DNA of 64,000 nucleotides from Tomocerus qinae (taxonomy: Eukaryota; Arthropoda; Collembola; Entomobryomorpha; Tomoceridae), in NCBI GenBank assembly GCA_020055645.1, contig CM034547.1:1736001-1800000 (forward strand), given 5' to 3'. Shown here piece by piece: positions 11,642-22,603 of the stretch. The notes beneath the pieces were generated by a model that did no database searches, had not been told where the DNA came from, and was given only the letters and a program-made list of their open reading frames with translations. Both the position numbers and the translations under genes were made by a program. How positions within the stretch are numbered: position 1 is the stretch's first letter; each line of letters begins with the position of its first letter.

Positions 11642-11710
11642 GCTTGAACGATTTTAATAAATATATCATAATTAATAGCCTTTCTCCGTCAAAAATTAAT
11701 ACATTATCTT

Positions 11711-12717
11711 GTAAAATTAATGGATTACATACTGTCTGCGCTAGAAAAATCAGGAAAAATAATTATACTTTATATATTCGATGTTTCCAAGGCTTTCGAG
11801 CTCGTTGACCATAATCTATTAATAGATTATCTTTATAGAGAATGTAAGTGTGATTTATATACTATACTATGGTTCGTGAGTTTTCTGAGTAATAGAACAC
11901 AAAGAACAAAGTGTGGGGGTAATGTATCAGATAGTTTATCATGTAGTTGCGGGACGCCCCAGGGCACAAAATCTGGGCCTTTGTGCTTTTTAGCACAAAT
12001 AAACCCAGTCTTAATACAATTTGAGGAAAAATATGGTAATGAGATGTTTGCAATAAATGGGTTTGTTGACGATACCACGGTTGCAGAAATAGTTTTAAAC
12101 AAAGCGCCAAAAGGCCAAGCGATGTTAGATGACATGGACAAATGGGTCAAGGAGCGTAAAATGGCATTTAATCGTAAAAAGTGTGGATTATGGTTATTGA
12201 TTTCTCTAAAAATAAGGCTGAAACAAGTGACATGTGGAGTTTTAATATTAATGGGGTGGCAATAGAAAGACTACAAACAACCAAATTGTTAGGCATAATA
12301 ATTTCGGACAACTTAAAATGGGATGCCCATACGGAAAAGATCCTGCAGAATGCAGCAGGAAAAATATACATGTTGATAAACCTAAAAAGATCTGGTTTCA
12401 GTGTAAAAGAACTCGTTCATACATACATGTGTTACATAAGGCCAACATTAGAATATGCATGTGTCGTCTGGGGCCCAGCTCTGACAAAACAATTAAGTGA
12501 TACTATTGAAAATGTACAACGTAGAGCACTATCCATAATAGAAGGACACAGGATACTGCCACCTCAGTATGTAAATCAAGTGAGAGAAACCAGACATAGC
12601 AAAAAGTATCTGTTACAGCCTGTTAATACTAAAATTAAAAAGCGTTATGAAAATTCAACGATTCCACAAATTGTAAACAAATTAAATATAATGTATGACG
12701 AACAAAAAATTACTTGA
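11711..12717 (+). pseudogene. LINE reverse transcriptase, 3' fragment
   Basis: Continues the LINE after the PLE insertion. It contains motif A FDVSKAFELVDH, motif B region SCGTPQGTKSGPLCF (GTPQG), motif C NGFVDDTTV, then after a frameshift near 12180-12240 the thumb and C-terminal part LLGIIISDNLKW, YIRPTLEYACVVWGP and VQRRALSII. The last words are typical of CR1-like LINEs. Two overlapping frames (11720-12265 and 12181-12717) are needed to cover it, so it is inactive. Confidence 0.8.
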
Positions 12718-13564
12718 TGATACAATGATATTGTTTTTAGGAATTAAGAAAAATTAATTAAGCTATCTATAGGACTTTAATCTGTTAACTTTACTAAAAT
12801 GTATTTATCGGATACTATTTCGGCTGCAAAGCTGCCTGTAACCATTCAGCAAACAGTCGTAGGCAGCTTTACATTATCACACATACAAGTACATATTATA
12901 ATACTCAGCTGAAATTACAACCTATAAGTACAAAATGATAGGATAGATTAAAGACAAATTAATAATCACTGGTATATTGTATAACTATTCATAGTAGCAA
13001 TAATACAGATAGCGAATTTAAGAACAAAATAGGGAAAGATCTTTAAGTATGAAATGAGATGGCCTTAGAGCCATGTGCGAGCGTTGGTGTGTAGATGGTG
13101 GGCTAGCTAGGCTTCCATATGTGCATTTCACCTCTACATCACCAGCAGCAGCTAGACCTTATACCGTTACTTGCTACATTCATTCACCACGGTATTCCTG
13201 GACTCGACTAATGTATTCGAACCGCCATTGGGCATACCCTAGGCGGTAGATTTAAAATTTTCTTCTTTATACAGGTACATTCGATTCGTACTTAAATTTC
13301 AGTAGGGCGGAGTTATGCTGTGTGACGTAAGCGGGAGTACAATTTGTGCTATTACAATTGGTCGCACCTACTTTTACCACCAATCATACAGCTGTCCTCC
13401 AGCTGACTCATCAAATTTTCAAGCTCTGTAGGATCGAATGTACCTGATAGACAAAGCTGTGATCTAAGGCCTTGGGGCATACCTGGTTTTTATGAAGTTT
13501 CAGGCTGTCTATCTCATGGTGTAAAATCTTAACTCTTAGATTGACGATAAAATATCTGAACTTC
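12718..13564. other. Non-coding flank with a possible small MITE
   Basis: CAGGTACATTCGAT at 13272-13285 has an exact reverse complement at 13433-13446, bracketing 175 bp; a short-TIR MITE is possible, but no target duplication is obvious. Near 12830-12875 AAAGCTGCCT and AGGCAGCTTT form a small hairpin. Nothing else is recognisable. Confidence 0.4.
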
Positions 13565-13761
13565 TGTGTGGATAGAATACAACCTGCGACAGCTATCATT
13601 CTATCCATATGTATTGGGCCGGCTAATATGAGTTAGTCGGCTTCATGGTCTTGTAAATAAAGGTGGTGGACAGAAATCACTCCCGTTGTTACCCGCATAA
13701 ATCATTGCCATTCGGGTTCACACGCATACCTTAGACCCAACCAACTATCCCGAATGACACA
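13565..13761 (+). repeat. Gypsy 5' LTR
   Basis: Begins TGTGTGG and ends GACACA, 197 bp, preceded by the ACTTC duplication. AATAAA lies inside (TGTAAATAAAGG), a likely polyadenylation signal. The sequence after the LTR starts TGGTGGCTGG, where a tRNA primer-binding site is expected. Confidence 0.92.
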
Positions 13762-14428
13762 TGGTGGCTGGTGTAAACTGGTTACATCACCCATTTAGCC
13801 CAAATCGTACATTTGGCTGTGTTTAATTAGTGCAATAAGAAGGGGCATTTTTCATCGGTTTGCAGATCGACTGAATCAGTGAGCCAAGTGACCAATACAA
13901 AGACAGATTTTTATATTGGATCAATTCAATCACCATCCAAAGTTTGGACAGCTACTGTGACTGTGAATGGTGTGGACATATCATTCAAGTTAGATTCAGG
14001 TGCCGACGTGACATGTTTGCCTTCTCAAATGGCCTCCAAATTTCAGTCAAAATTGGAGCGGCCGAAGACAGTACTTCATGGACCAGCAAAATCTAAATTG
14101 CCCGTGACAGATACTCTAGTGTCATCACTATCTTACAGTGACAAAAATATTAGTGAAAATATTTTTTTCGTGCGTGGTTTAGCATGTCCTCTTTTAAGCC
14201 GAGACTCGTGTGAATCTCTTGCGCTCCTCAAACGGGTCAACAGTGTCTCGCAAGTCAAAACTTCAGTAAAGCCACTGGACGAGTTTCCAAAACTTTTTAC
14301 TGGCTTGAGTAAATTAAAGACAGAACATCATATTGAGTTGAAACCAGATTCTCGACCTTTTTCAGTAACCGTGCCTCGTCGAGTGCCTATTCCGCTGATG
14401 GAAAAACTGAAATCCTATCTGGACAATA

Positions 14429-15519
14429 GGTGGTAGGTCAGTTTGGCAAAAGCCATTTTGGCAAAAAAAAATTTTTTTTCAAATTGACCACTGTGGATAA
14501 TTTGGCAAAACGAGTCGGATAATTTGGCAAAAGTCGGTTTAAGTAATGTTTAAGACGCTGCAGGACATGTAAGTCATGTTTTATGCTGGGTTCAGTACTT
14601 AATGCGAAGGCTGTGCATGTTAATACATTCTAATTTGTATGACTGATTTATCACTCACCTCTCAGTTTCTTCTGAGGAATGGCTGAGTCAACATTAAAGT
14701 ACGTTTCCCAAACGCTGACCAAAGTAACGCATAAGTTGGCTCGTAATGGATATTCTTATAGTTTGCGAAACACTTGTGGACAGAAGAAATATTGGTACTG
14801 TACCCAAAGGGAGATTTGTACTGCATCGTTAATTGAAGAAGGAGTGTTTACTTGTGGCCGTAAAGGTCGGTTGGAGAAACGGAAATGTCCACGTTAGCCA
14901 TGACCCTCACATTGATACTTTTTCTGTGGATTTGATTAAAGGAAGAGCAAAGTAGATGGCAATTAATGGCCCATTAAAGTGCACAGGAGACATATACGAT
15001 GAGATAACACAGGGAGTTCGTTTTCACTTAAAGATGGGCTGTGAAAAACCACCAATATATGGAGATTCATTTTAATTATGATGAAAGAACAAGAACGAAC
15101 AGAAAATACACTTTTACGAATTGTAAATGGTATTTACCCAATAAGAAGTTTACTGCATGCTAAAATAAACAGTAAGCTTAAAAAAACAACCCGAAAATAT
15201 GGCAACAAGGCAACAACAAAAACCCTTTTCAAAATTTATAAAAATCATTGCCATGAACTTGCAATAGTTTTACCATAATTTTAACTTTAATTTATTTCTG
15301 CCTATTTGACTATGTGTTCATGATTTTTTATGACTTGATAATGATAATGTTTGTTTTATTGTCCTACAAAGCTATAATAAATGTAACTTGAACATAAATA
15401 ATACATTTTACCTAATTATCCGCTTTTTTGCCAAATTATCCACAACGTTTTGCCAAATTATCCGACTTTTCAAAACATTTTTTTTGCCAAATTGACTTTT
15501 GCCAAAATGACCTAGAACC
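14429..15519. mobile_element. MULE-like DNA transposon carrying a FLYWCH domain
   Basis: The ends GGTGGTAGGTCAGTTTGGC and its near-complement at 15495-15519 form inverted repeats rich in TTTGGCAAAA words. GGACAATA flanks both sides (14421-14428 and 15520-15527), an 8-bp duplication. Removing the element and one duplication restores an uninterrupted Gypsy frame (YLDN then MVRLD), which confirms the boundaries. Multiple TTTGCCAAATTATCC words near both ends look like subterminal repeats. Confidence 0.88.
14679..14897 (+). CDS. FLYWCH-type zinc finger protein fragment
   Basis: 72 residues with a FLYWCH-like layout: YSYSLRNTCGQKKYWYCTQR, then a C at about 49 and further Cys/His candidates downstream. 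FLYWCH fingers are common N-terminal DNA-binding domains of animal MULE transposases. The frame ends early and the downstream words (about 14900-15065) include stops. No DDE core is recognisable, so the copy is internally deleted and would depend on a transposase supplied elsewhere. Confidence 0.6.
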   Translation: MAESTLKYVSQTLTKVTHKLARNGYSYSLRNTCGQKKYWYCTQREICTASLIEEGVFTCGRKGRLEKRKCPR

Positions 15520-16209
15520 GGACAATATGGTACGTTTAGATGTCATTACTCCGGTTGACGTGCCAACTAACTGGTGCGCTCCTATTGTTATCGCTAGCAA
15601 GCCGGATAATCGCTTACGGATTTGTGCTGACTTATCTGTTCTCAACAAAAGTGTTAATCGTGAACTACATCCAATGAATGCAGTGGATCATCAACTCGGC
15701 CTGCTAGGTGAGTTCAAATTTAAATCAAAAGTTGACGCAAACGAATCGTTTTGGCAGTTTCCTTTGGACAAGGAATCACAGCTGCTAACAACTTTTATCA
15801 CTCCGTATGGACGGTACTGCTACAAACGCATCCCATATGGAATCACCTCAGCCCCAGAAGTTTTTCAAAAGCAAATGAGTTTTATTCTGCGCGGCCTGGA
15901 AGGAGTAGTGTGCCAGATGGACGACATACTCGTAGGAGGAAAACCTATTGAAGAGCACGATCAACGCTTAAGGCAAGTGCTACACAGGCTGCTGGACCGA
16001 TGTTTCCGGTGTACGACGATTTCTTGGATTTGCCAATTATCTGGGCAAGTTCGTTCCCCACATGTCAGATGTAACTAAGCCACTCAACGATCTGCTGCGA
16101 GCAGATAACGTTTTTTTCTGGGGACACCCTCAACAGGAGGCTTTCGAAAGAATAAAGGACATTCTTGTTAAAGACCCAGTGCTTGCAGTTTTCCAGCAAG
16201 GAAACAATT

Positions 16210-18423
16210 GACGGCTTAAGCCGTAAAACGATGTATGTTAGAACAAAGTCCTAAAATTGTTTAACACCCATAGTAACAAAATGTTGTCAACTCGAAGGAG
16301 ACCAGTACACACGAAAGAAAGCATCCGACACCGATCCAATTTCGAATTCATTTGGTATCTATTAATAAAATAGCTAAAAACTGATTTTTATTAAAATAAT
16401 GGCTGACTTTCGTATCACCGCAAGAGCTTTTGCTCATCAAACATCAAATCATCATAGAGGGATTGAAAAGAAAACGTCACTTATCAGCAAACGAAACGTC
16501 GAAGTTGAATAAAAATGCAGGAAAAGTCTACATCGGTAGAAATGGAATGGAACATCCCGAAAGAGTATGCAATGATGTACGTTTCTTCTTGTTGTTTTAG
16601 TATGTTTTGTGCTTTTTAATTTTAAAAGTGGACAGATCTAGTAACAACTCATTTAAAAAAACTAGGAATTGGCATGTGGGAATCGATGCCGTAGACAAGG
16701 ATGTATGATGTTCGATGAGAGAAAAATGGAACTTTTTCTACAATTTTGGGACACAGGTTGCTACAACGAGCAGTCAAATATCTTAGCACGATTTATAAGA
16801 AAAGAAATTGTAGGGAATGGTTCAGGTAGAGAGAACATCAGCAGAAGATCGGCAACTTACAAGTATTATATACCTGATGTTGACGGAGTCCAATATCAAG
16901 TCTGCAAAAACACATTTTTGTCAGTTTTCGATGTATCAGCAAGACGAATTCAAACCCTACAAACTAAAATGTCAGCAAATTCTTTGTCCCTTTGGGATGG
17001 AAGGGGTCATCACCTGAATCGTCCCAAGAGACTAGAAAATGGAATCAAAAAAGCTATTCTTCAGCATATTAACTCATATGAAAAATCATGTAGCCATTAT
17101 AGCAGAAAAGAGGGAAATCCAGATCGAGAATACCTAAATAAAGATTTAAATGTTGCAATAATGTTCCGGGATTTTGCAATAGGGTTTGGAGAAGAAGCTT
17201 TGTGCTGGGAGTGGGTGTATCGCAGTCTTTTCAAGGAAGCAAGACTTAAATTTGGCACACCAAAGTCGGATACGTGCACAAAATGCGATAGATATCATAC
17301 CAAGATTTTGTCTCTGAATGAAAATCTTCCGGAAGAGAAGGAAATTTTGGAACCTATTTGGTTGGAATTTATTGAACACCAGCTACATTCCGAAAATGGA
17401 TACGCAGAGCTGAAAAGAGACACGGAACGAAGTAAAATGGATCCAACCTACATTGTACTAAGTGTAGATCTCCAAGGAGTTCTGTGTCCCCGCTTGTCCA
17501 ATAGCGATTACTATTATCAAAGGAAATATCCCTGCTTCAATTTAGGAATCCACTATGGAAATACTAATAAAACATCAATGTCGTTTTGGCACAAAATAGA
17601 AGGGAATAGAGGGTCAAGTGAAATCGCGTCTTGCATTTACAGATTTTGTATGGAAACCTTCGAAATATTGGGAAATGAAGAAATGCGAACTTTGGTAGTG
17701 TTCTCTGATTGTTGTGTAGGACAAAACAACAATTTTATGTTGCTTTCCATGTATTGATTGTTATTGGCCAAAAGACTTTTTACGCAGGTGAACCAGAAGT
17801 TTATGTCAACTGGTCACAGTTTCTTGCCATGTGATCGCCAATTTTCCTTAGTAGAAAAGAAACAAAAAACTGCATCGATATAAACTCCAATAGATTGGAT
17901 TAAAGTCATAGAACAGTCAAATTTACAAAATCCTTTTGTAATTCAAAGAATGGCTCAACCTGAATTCTTCGACTTTGTGTCACTTTCAAGATTATTAACT
18001 AGGCCAGTAACATTAAAAGTAACCGAATCTTTATGGTTCCAAATGTCTGTTCAGAATCCTGGAGTAATCCTAACTAAGGAGTTGCTATCAGACGATAACT
18101 GGAAATCTCATCGGTTATTAGTTCCAGAAGATTTTGTAAATACTCAACTATTGCCTCTTTACGATGGCCCTATTCGTTTGCCAGCAGATTTAGTTAAAGA
18201 TCTGAAAGCAATGCAGGATTTCATTCCTGAAGAATCTAAGGCATTTTGGAATTTTCTGAATTAATGTTACTACTAATATTTTACTAATATTATTATTCAG
18301 TTGTCGGGTGCGTTGTGAAGTTGCTATCGGATATTTAGTTTGTTTACAGTTACTATTATAAAATAAATACCAGGGTGCGCTGGATATTATTCTAACATAC
18401 ATCGTTCTTCGGCTCAACCCGTC
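16210..18423 (+). mobile_element. DDE-type DNA transposon within Gypsy pol
   Basis: Inverted termini of about 33 bp: GACGGCTTAAGCCG at the left and its near-complement at the right, both followed by AACGATGTATGTTAGA. AATT flanks both sides (16206-16209 and 18424-18427), although CAATTG is palindromic and the exact duplication is ambiguous. A single spliced transposase gene, now broken, occupies the interior. The superfamily was not assigned from sequence alone. Confidence 0.82.
16480..18264 (+). pseudogene. Transposase of unassigned DDE family, one intron
   Basis: An upstream exon (about 16440-16576; NETSKLNKNAGKVYIGRN) ends at GTACG, and the next begins after CTAG at 16666, giving an 89-nt phase-0 intron 16577-16665. 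The main exon encodes ELACGNRCRRQGC, DTCTKCDRY, ILSVDLQG-like LSVDLQGVLCPRLSN, and VVFSDCCVGQNNNF, where the aspartates in SVD and SDC are plausible catalytic residues. An in-frame stop at 17755 is followed by FMSTGHSFLPCDRQFSLVEK, then another stop near 17881, then 17950-18264. The pattern (Cys-rich part, D..GQN, GHSFLPCDR) recalls a transposon-derived protein family widespread in insects and cnidarians. This is recognition from memory only. No intact start is visible. Confidence 0.7.
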
Positions 18424-20228
18424 AATTGTCTCCGCAGATGCATCGTCATATGGACTGGGAGCCTATTTAAAACAGAAACAGTCAGATGGCAACTTCCGTC
18501 CTGTTTGCTAAGCTTCACGTTCTCTTTCTGCAGCCGAGAAAAATTACGCTCAGATAGAGAAGGAAGGACTTGCGTTCACATGGGCTTGTGAACGATTCGA
18601 GGACTTTGTGACTGGGATGCCTTTCCGTATCGAAACGGACCATCGCCCATTAGTCCCACTCTTCACTACCAAGCATTTAGATGACCTCACTCCACGCCTG
18701 CAGCGGCTCCGGATGAGGATGATGCGATATCGTTACGACATATTTTACACTCCTGGGAAGGATTTGATTGCCGCAGATACGTTTTCTCGCAACCCACTTC
18801 CAGAGTGCGGGGACGATACGCTCGAGAAAGAAATCGCCGCCTATGTAAACGTCGTTATGGAAAGCCTGCCAGCATCAGACGAGCGCTTACGTGAAATCTG
18901 GCAGTGCCAACAAGAAGATGCAACCATGCGAAAAATTTCCCGGTACAGTTATCAGGGCTGGCCGGATAAAGAAAAGCTCGACGCCCATTGTAAGCTGTTT
19001 TGGCCTGTTCGTGACGAAATAGCCGTGACAGATACTTTACTCATGCGAGGCGGTCGAATAATCATCCCTGGGATCATACGCCAAGAAATTCTGAGCAGAC
19101 TCCACACGGGACATCAAGGTATTACAAAATGCCGAGCGAGAGCAAGGGAAAGTGTATGGTGGCCCGGCCTCTCTACACAAATAGCAGATACGGTTCAACG
19201 GTGCTTGGAATGCACGAAGAACTCCACTGGTAAACACGAGCCTCTCATTCCATCGGAATTTCCAGTGCGTCCGTGGCAGCGAGTGGCCATGGATATCTTC
19301 CACCTTGCCAACAAAAATTATTTACTTATCACCGACTACTATTCAAGATACCCGGAAATAGTCATTCTTCAGCAAATGACAGCCGCAGCAGTAGTCGCAG
19401 CGTGTAAGATGATTTTTGCAAGACACGGGGTGCCTGAAGAAGTAGTGAGTGACAACGGACCCCAATTCAAGAGAACTTCCGGTGCGGAATTCTTCCAGTT
19501 TGCGAAAGATTTTGGCTTTCGTCATACTACGTCAAGTCCCCGCTTCCCTCAAAGTAATGGCTTCGCGGAGGCAGGGGTGAAAATTGTCAAAATGCTCCTC
19601 AAGAAATCAAATGACCCATTTCTAGCCTTACTGGAGTACAGGGCTAGTCCTCTCTCTAACGGATATTCGCCAGCAGAGCTCCTCTTTGGACGCCGCATCC
19701 GTTCAACGCTGCCAATGCATACGGAAAAACTTGTTCCTGCATCAGCAATTCCAGATCTCAGAAGGAAGGAGGAGGAGAGGAGAAGAAAACAAAAAGTGAA
19801 CAACGACAAACGCCACGGTGTCTACGAGAAAGCAGAGTTACAGCCAGGTGACACAGTCTGGGTAAAGGACCAGAGAACTTGGGCTACGGTCGAAAAGAAT
19901 GCCGGCTCACCGCGATCCTACATTGTGAAGACACCAAGAGGGTCCCATCAGGAGGAATAGCTTCAACCTTACCAAAGCTCACCAGAGGCCCCCGGCCGAG
20001 GAGTTGGAGGAAGAAGACACTGACATTCCAGAAACTGATCCAGTTCCAGTTGGAGTGCCAGAACCCGAGGGGGGATTACCGGAAGGCCCAACGGCAGATG
20101 CGCAAGGACCGCCACTGTCAAGACCGGGGCCGTCCCCTAAGAAGCCATACCAATCCCGTTCCGGACGAACGGTTAAACCCATAATTCCTGGGCTCGTAAA
20201 TATGACGGGCCAATCCAAAAGGACTTAA
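18424..20228 (+). pseudogene. Gypsy RNase H and integrase
   Basis: RNase H starts at about 18428 (IVSADASSYGLGAYLKQK) and contains one in-frame stop near 18510, then EKNYAQIEKEGLAF. The long frame 18608-19960 holds the RNase H end (IETDHRPL, DTFSR) and the integrase: HHCC finger H166, H169, C199, C202, then the catalytic triad D229 (VAMDIFH), D282 (VVSDNGPQF) and E321 (NGFAEAGVK). An apparent one-base insertion near 19945 moves the C-terminal tail (RSGRTVKPIIPG) to another frame, ending at 20228. Integrase would insert the cDNA, but this copy is split by frame breaks. Confidence 0.85.
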
Positions 20229-20237
20229 GGAGAGGGA
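20225..20237 (+). promoter_or_regulatory. Gypsy polypurine tract
   Basis: The purine-rich run AAGGAGAGGGA lies immediately upstream of the 3' LTR, the usual position of the plus-strand primer. Confidence 0.75.
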
Positions 20238-20434
20238 TGTGTGGATAGAATACAACCTGCGACAGCTATCATTCTATCCATATGTATTGGGCCGGCTAAT
20301 ATGAGTTAGTCGGCTTCATGGTCTTGTAAATAAAGGTGGTGGACAGAAATCACTCCCGTTGTTACCCGCATAAATCATTGCCATTCGGGTTCACACGCAT
20401 ACCTTAGACCCAACCAACTATCCCGAATGACACA
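20238..20434 (+). repeat. Gypsy 3' LTR
   Basis: 197 bp, base-for-base the same as the 5' LTR by eye, followed by the ACTTC duplication. Confidence 0.92.
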
Positions 20435-20531
20435 ACTTCTGATATGCGTTGCATAATATCAACAAACATCATCATGACTAAAGTATAAACATAAACGGGC
20501 GCACGCGCATTGAATAATTAATGTTTTTAAA

Positions 20532-20660
20532 AATGTACCCCAAAGCAGTTTACCGGAAGTCCACTATTAGCAAAGTGTCTTTGTCGGGTAACTTCGGAAG
20601 GCACTCGACAAAAGCATGCTGCGTGTGGTGGACGTCGGGTAAACTGCTTTGGGGTACATT
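20532..20660. mobile_element. Small MITE, 129 bp
   Basis: AATGTACCCCAAAGCAGTTTA at the left is exactly inverted at the right end. The interior is GC-richer than its surroundings. No coding capacity. Confidence 0.7.
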
Positions 20661-20904
20661 ATTAAATACCTTTGTATGTGCGTATGTTTGTGTGTTTGTA
20701 TTTACATACATATGAGCAGAGCCCCCAGCCGTGATATTTAGTGGCGGCGGCGGCTGATCCCCCAATTTTCATCGACAGAGCCACCTTAACCGAGGTTTAC
20801 CGGCGGCGGCTGATAAATATCATATTTAAAGTATAAACGCGAAGTTTGGACATGCGTAGTGAAATATTCCATATGCTTGTATGTATGTTGCATACCAATG
20901 TACC

Positions 20905-20986
20905 CAAGGCTTCATGTAGTCATGGCTTCATGGGTCTTCTGTCTTCACACCCATCTTCTGTCTCACTATGACTACATGAAGCCTTG
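20905..20986. repeat. Short inverted repeat / hairpin element
   Basis: CAAGGCTTCATGTAGTCAT is inverted at 20968-20986, giving an 82-nt foldback with roughly 19-bp arms. It may be a minimal MITE. Confidence 0.6.
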
Positions 20987-20994
20987 CAATGTAC

Positions 20995-21185
20995 CATAGA
21001 TGTAAACATTCCCATCCACCATCCCATTCGGATGTATGGGCTGGAAAGACAATTGCCTGGATGTCGGTAATGGGCTGGAGGCAATTTCTTGGATGTTGAT
21101 GATGGGCTGGATGGGATGGGTACAGTAGCCTGGATGGTCGTGATATGCTGGATGGGATGGGGTTGGTTGTCACATCCTTTGGAGT
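20995..21185. repeat. Degenerate GGATG-rich minisatellite
   Basis: Repeated GGGCTGGATG and GGATGTTG words in imperfect tandem order; GC-richer than its neighbours. No gene. Confidence 0.5.
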
Positions 21186-21670
21186 GTATCGAATGTATTT
21201 TAGGCAAACAAAAGGCATCATAAATCATACTATGTAAGAAGCTTAATTAATTTTACGACCACAAGGTTCGAATAACCGACCGTAAAAGTGACATGTTATT
21301 TTTCTAATTCGCCTTCAAACAAATACAAATAAATGTTCGAATTAAGCAACCTGTATGTAGATACTTGTTACGAAATATCCTTTAAGGGAAGCGTATGAAT
21401 CTGAAAGTGGGAAAACTCGATAATTTTGTATATAGTACAATATCCATGGATATAATTTTAAATGAAGCAGAATAGACAATTTATTGCACAAAAGTAGTTT
21501 GTAAAGCTCTTTCTTGTTCTATCTCTTCTTGCTACTCATCACTTATCACCTTTGAATTTAAATATCTTCGAACCGAATATTACTTATTGGGACTGTGTAG
21601 ACCAATGTGTTATAACCCCATAAGGAATTTTTAAGTTTTCTTCTCTCGACTGGGTTGAATCTTGAATTTA

Positions 21671-22083
21671 GGCAACGGTACCTCGTTGCCGTTGTTGATG
21701 GTAAACATTGTTGCCAATTCACCACCACCGGCAACAAAGGCAACACTCTCATTTGGTTATATAATAAACTTATCGTATATAACAAACCTAACCTAAATGA
21801 AATAAACAAATTCGACAGTTATCTATAAAAATTATTAGGTTAGGTTCATTACATTCAAAACTGGTGGAATGTCATTTTTCCCCAGATCCCCCCTTATAAT
21901 TTGTTTATTTCATTTAGGCTAGGTTTGTTATATCCGTAAAATATGGACCGGTAGGACTAATTTATTATACGATAAGTGTTAAAAGTCATTGATGAGGGTG
22001 TTGCGGGTGGTAAGTGGTACAAGATGAATTGGCACCAATGTTTACCGTCAACAACGCTCTACCGGCAACGAGGTACCACTGTC
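21671..22083. mobile_element. Inverted-repeat element with a second palindrome inside
   Basis: GGCAACGGTACCTCGTTGCC at the left matches inverted GGCAACGAGGTACC at the right, and the arms continue through TTGTTGATGGTAAACATTG. Inside, 21780-21945 holds another inverted pair around AATTTGTTTATTTCATTTAG with CTAACCTAA words. This may be one element nested in another or a two-tier palindrome. Confidence 0.65.
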
Positions 22084-22603
22084 TATAATCAGTCCTCGAC
22101 TGTTAACAAACTAATTTTTGATACTGTTGTTATATGCTGTTTTCCACTCCGACACTTTGGAAACCCATTCCACCACATTGGAAACTCAATCCAACACAAC
22201 TGTCATGTTTTCAAGTTGTTTTTTTGCATATTCAAACTTTGCTAGTTTGTGTAAGATTGAAATCGATTTTTGAAAAATCAGTTTTATATAAATAAAGTAG
22301 GGAAGAGAGAGAAGTCATGCCTCATTCGCATGCCTCAGTCATTCATTGACTGAGAGTTTGGCCCTACCTAAAGGATTTTGGCTTAATCTATCGGGTCATC
22401 TAGACCTGTAGACACCCTCAAAACAAATACGAGGAGAATATCATAAAAATTTGATTATATAATTATATTCGAGCGCTTCAGCATATTTGACTGACTAAAT
22501 AGGTGGCAAGTACAGGCAGTTTATTCACTGAGCCCCAGTTACAGTTTTTTAGATCATGAAGAACATATAATACAGATTACATCCGACTTCCTTTACAGCA
22601 ACC

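Larger units (their letters stand above)
9391..11697. mobile_element. Second PLE insertion, inverted tail-outward structure
   Basis: AATACATTATCTT at 9378-9390 and 11698-11710 is a 13-bp target duplication. Between the copies lies a minus-strand PLE body (3' end at the left, near 9430) and a plus-strand copy of only the 3' part (about 11199-11697). Bases from about 9435 to 9925 and from about 11205 to 11690 are inverted duplicates, nearly identical by eye. Both 3' ends therefore face outwards and the junction is near 11200. The 40 bp at 9391-9430 (ATGCTTCCAGCC and around) is extra sequence present only on the left. Confidence 0.85.
8333..12717 (+). mobile_element. Non-LTR retrotransposon (CR1-like LINE), split by a PLE
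   Basis: Two coding blocks, 8333-9390 and 11711-12717, join in frame across a 13-bp duplication that brackets a PLE. The conserved words are those of LINE reverse transcriptases of the CR1/Jockey group. The 5' part, including the AP endonuclease, is absent or unrecognisable. The 3' end is not sharply defined. Confidence 0.75.
13824..16200 (+). pseudogene. Gypsy gag tail, protease and reverse transcriptase
   Basis: The frame opens with the second half of a CCHC knuckle (CNKKGHFSSVC), its first Cys lost at the deletion junction. It runs into an aspartic protease with FKLDSGADVTCLP (catalytic DSG). After the MULE insertion it resumes exactly at 15520 with the RT: VPTNWCAPIV, LRICADLSVLN, SKVDANESFWQF, YGRYCYKRIPYGI, and QMDDILV in place of the usual xxDD box. 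A deletion near 15990 fuses the end of the palm to the later SGVRRFLGFANYLGKF region in another frame, removing the piece between. The enzyme is dead. Confidence 0.85.
13565..20434 (+). mobile_element. Ty3/Gypsy LTR retrotransposon, gag-deleted, with two internal insertions
   Basis: LTRs of 197 bp lie at 13565-13761 and 20238-20434 and look identical by eye, starting TGTGTGG and ending GACACA. ACTTC flanks both ends (13560-13564 and 20435-20439). Domains run protease, RT, RNase H, integrase, the Ty3/Gypsy order. Only the tail of the gag zinc knuckle remains next to the 5' leader. Two DNA transposons (14429-15519 and 16210-18423) split pol. Removing them leaves a body of about 3.5 kb with several frame breaks. 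Confidence 0.93.

Noticed and set aside
21262-21277. GGTTCGAATAACC as a tRNA T-arm
   Set aside because: No matching acceptor, D or anticodon arms upstream.
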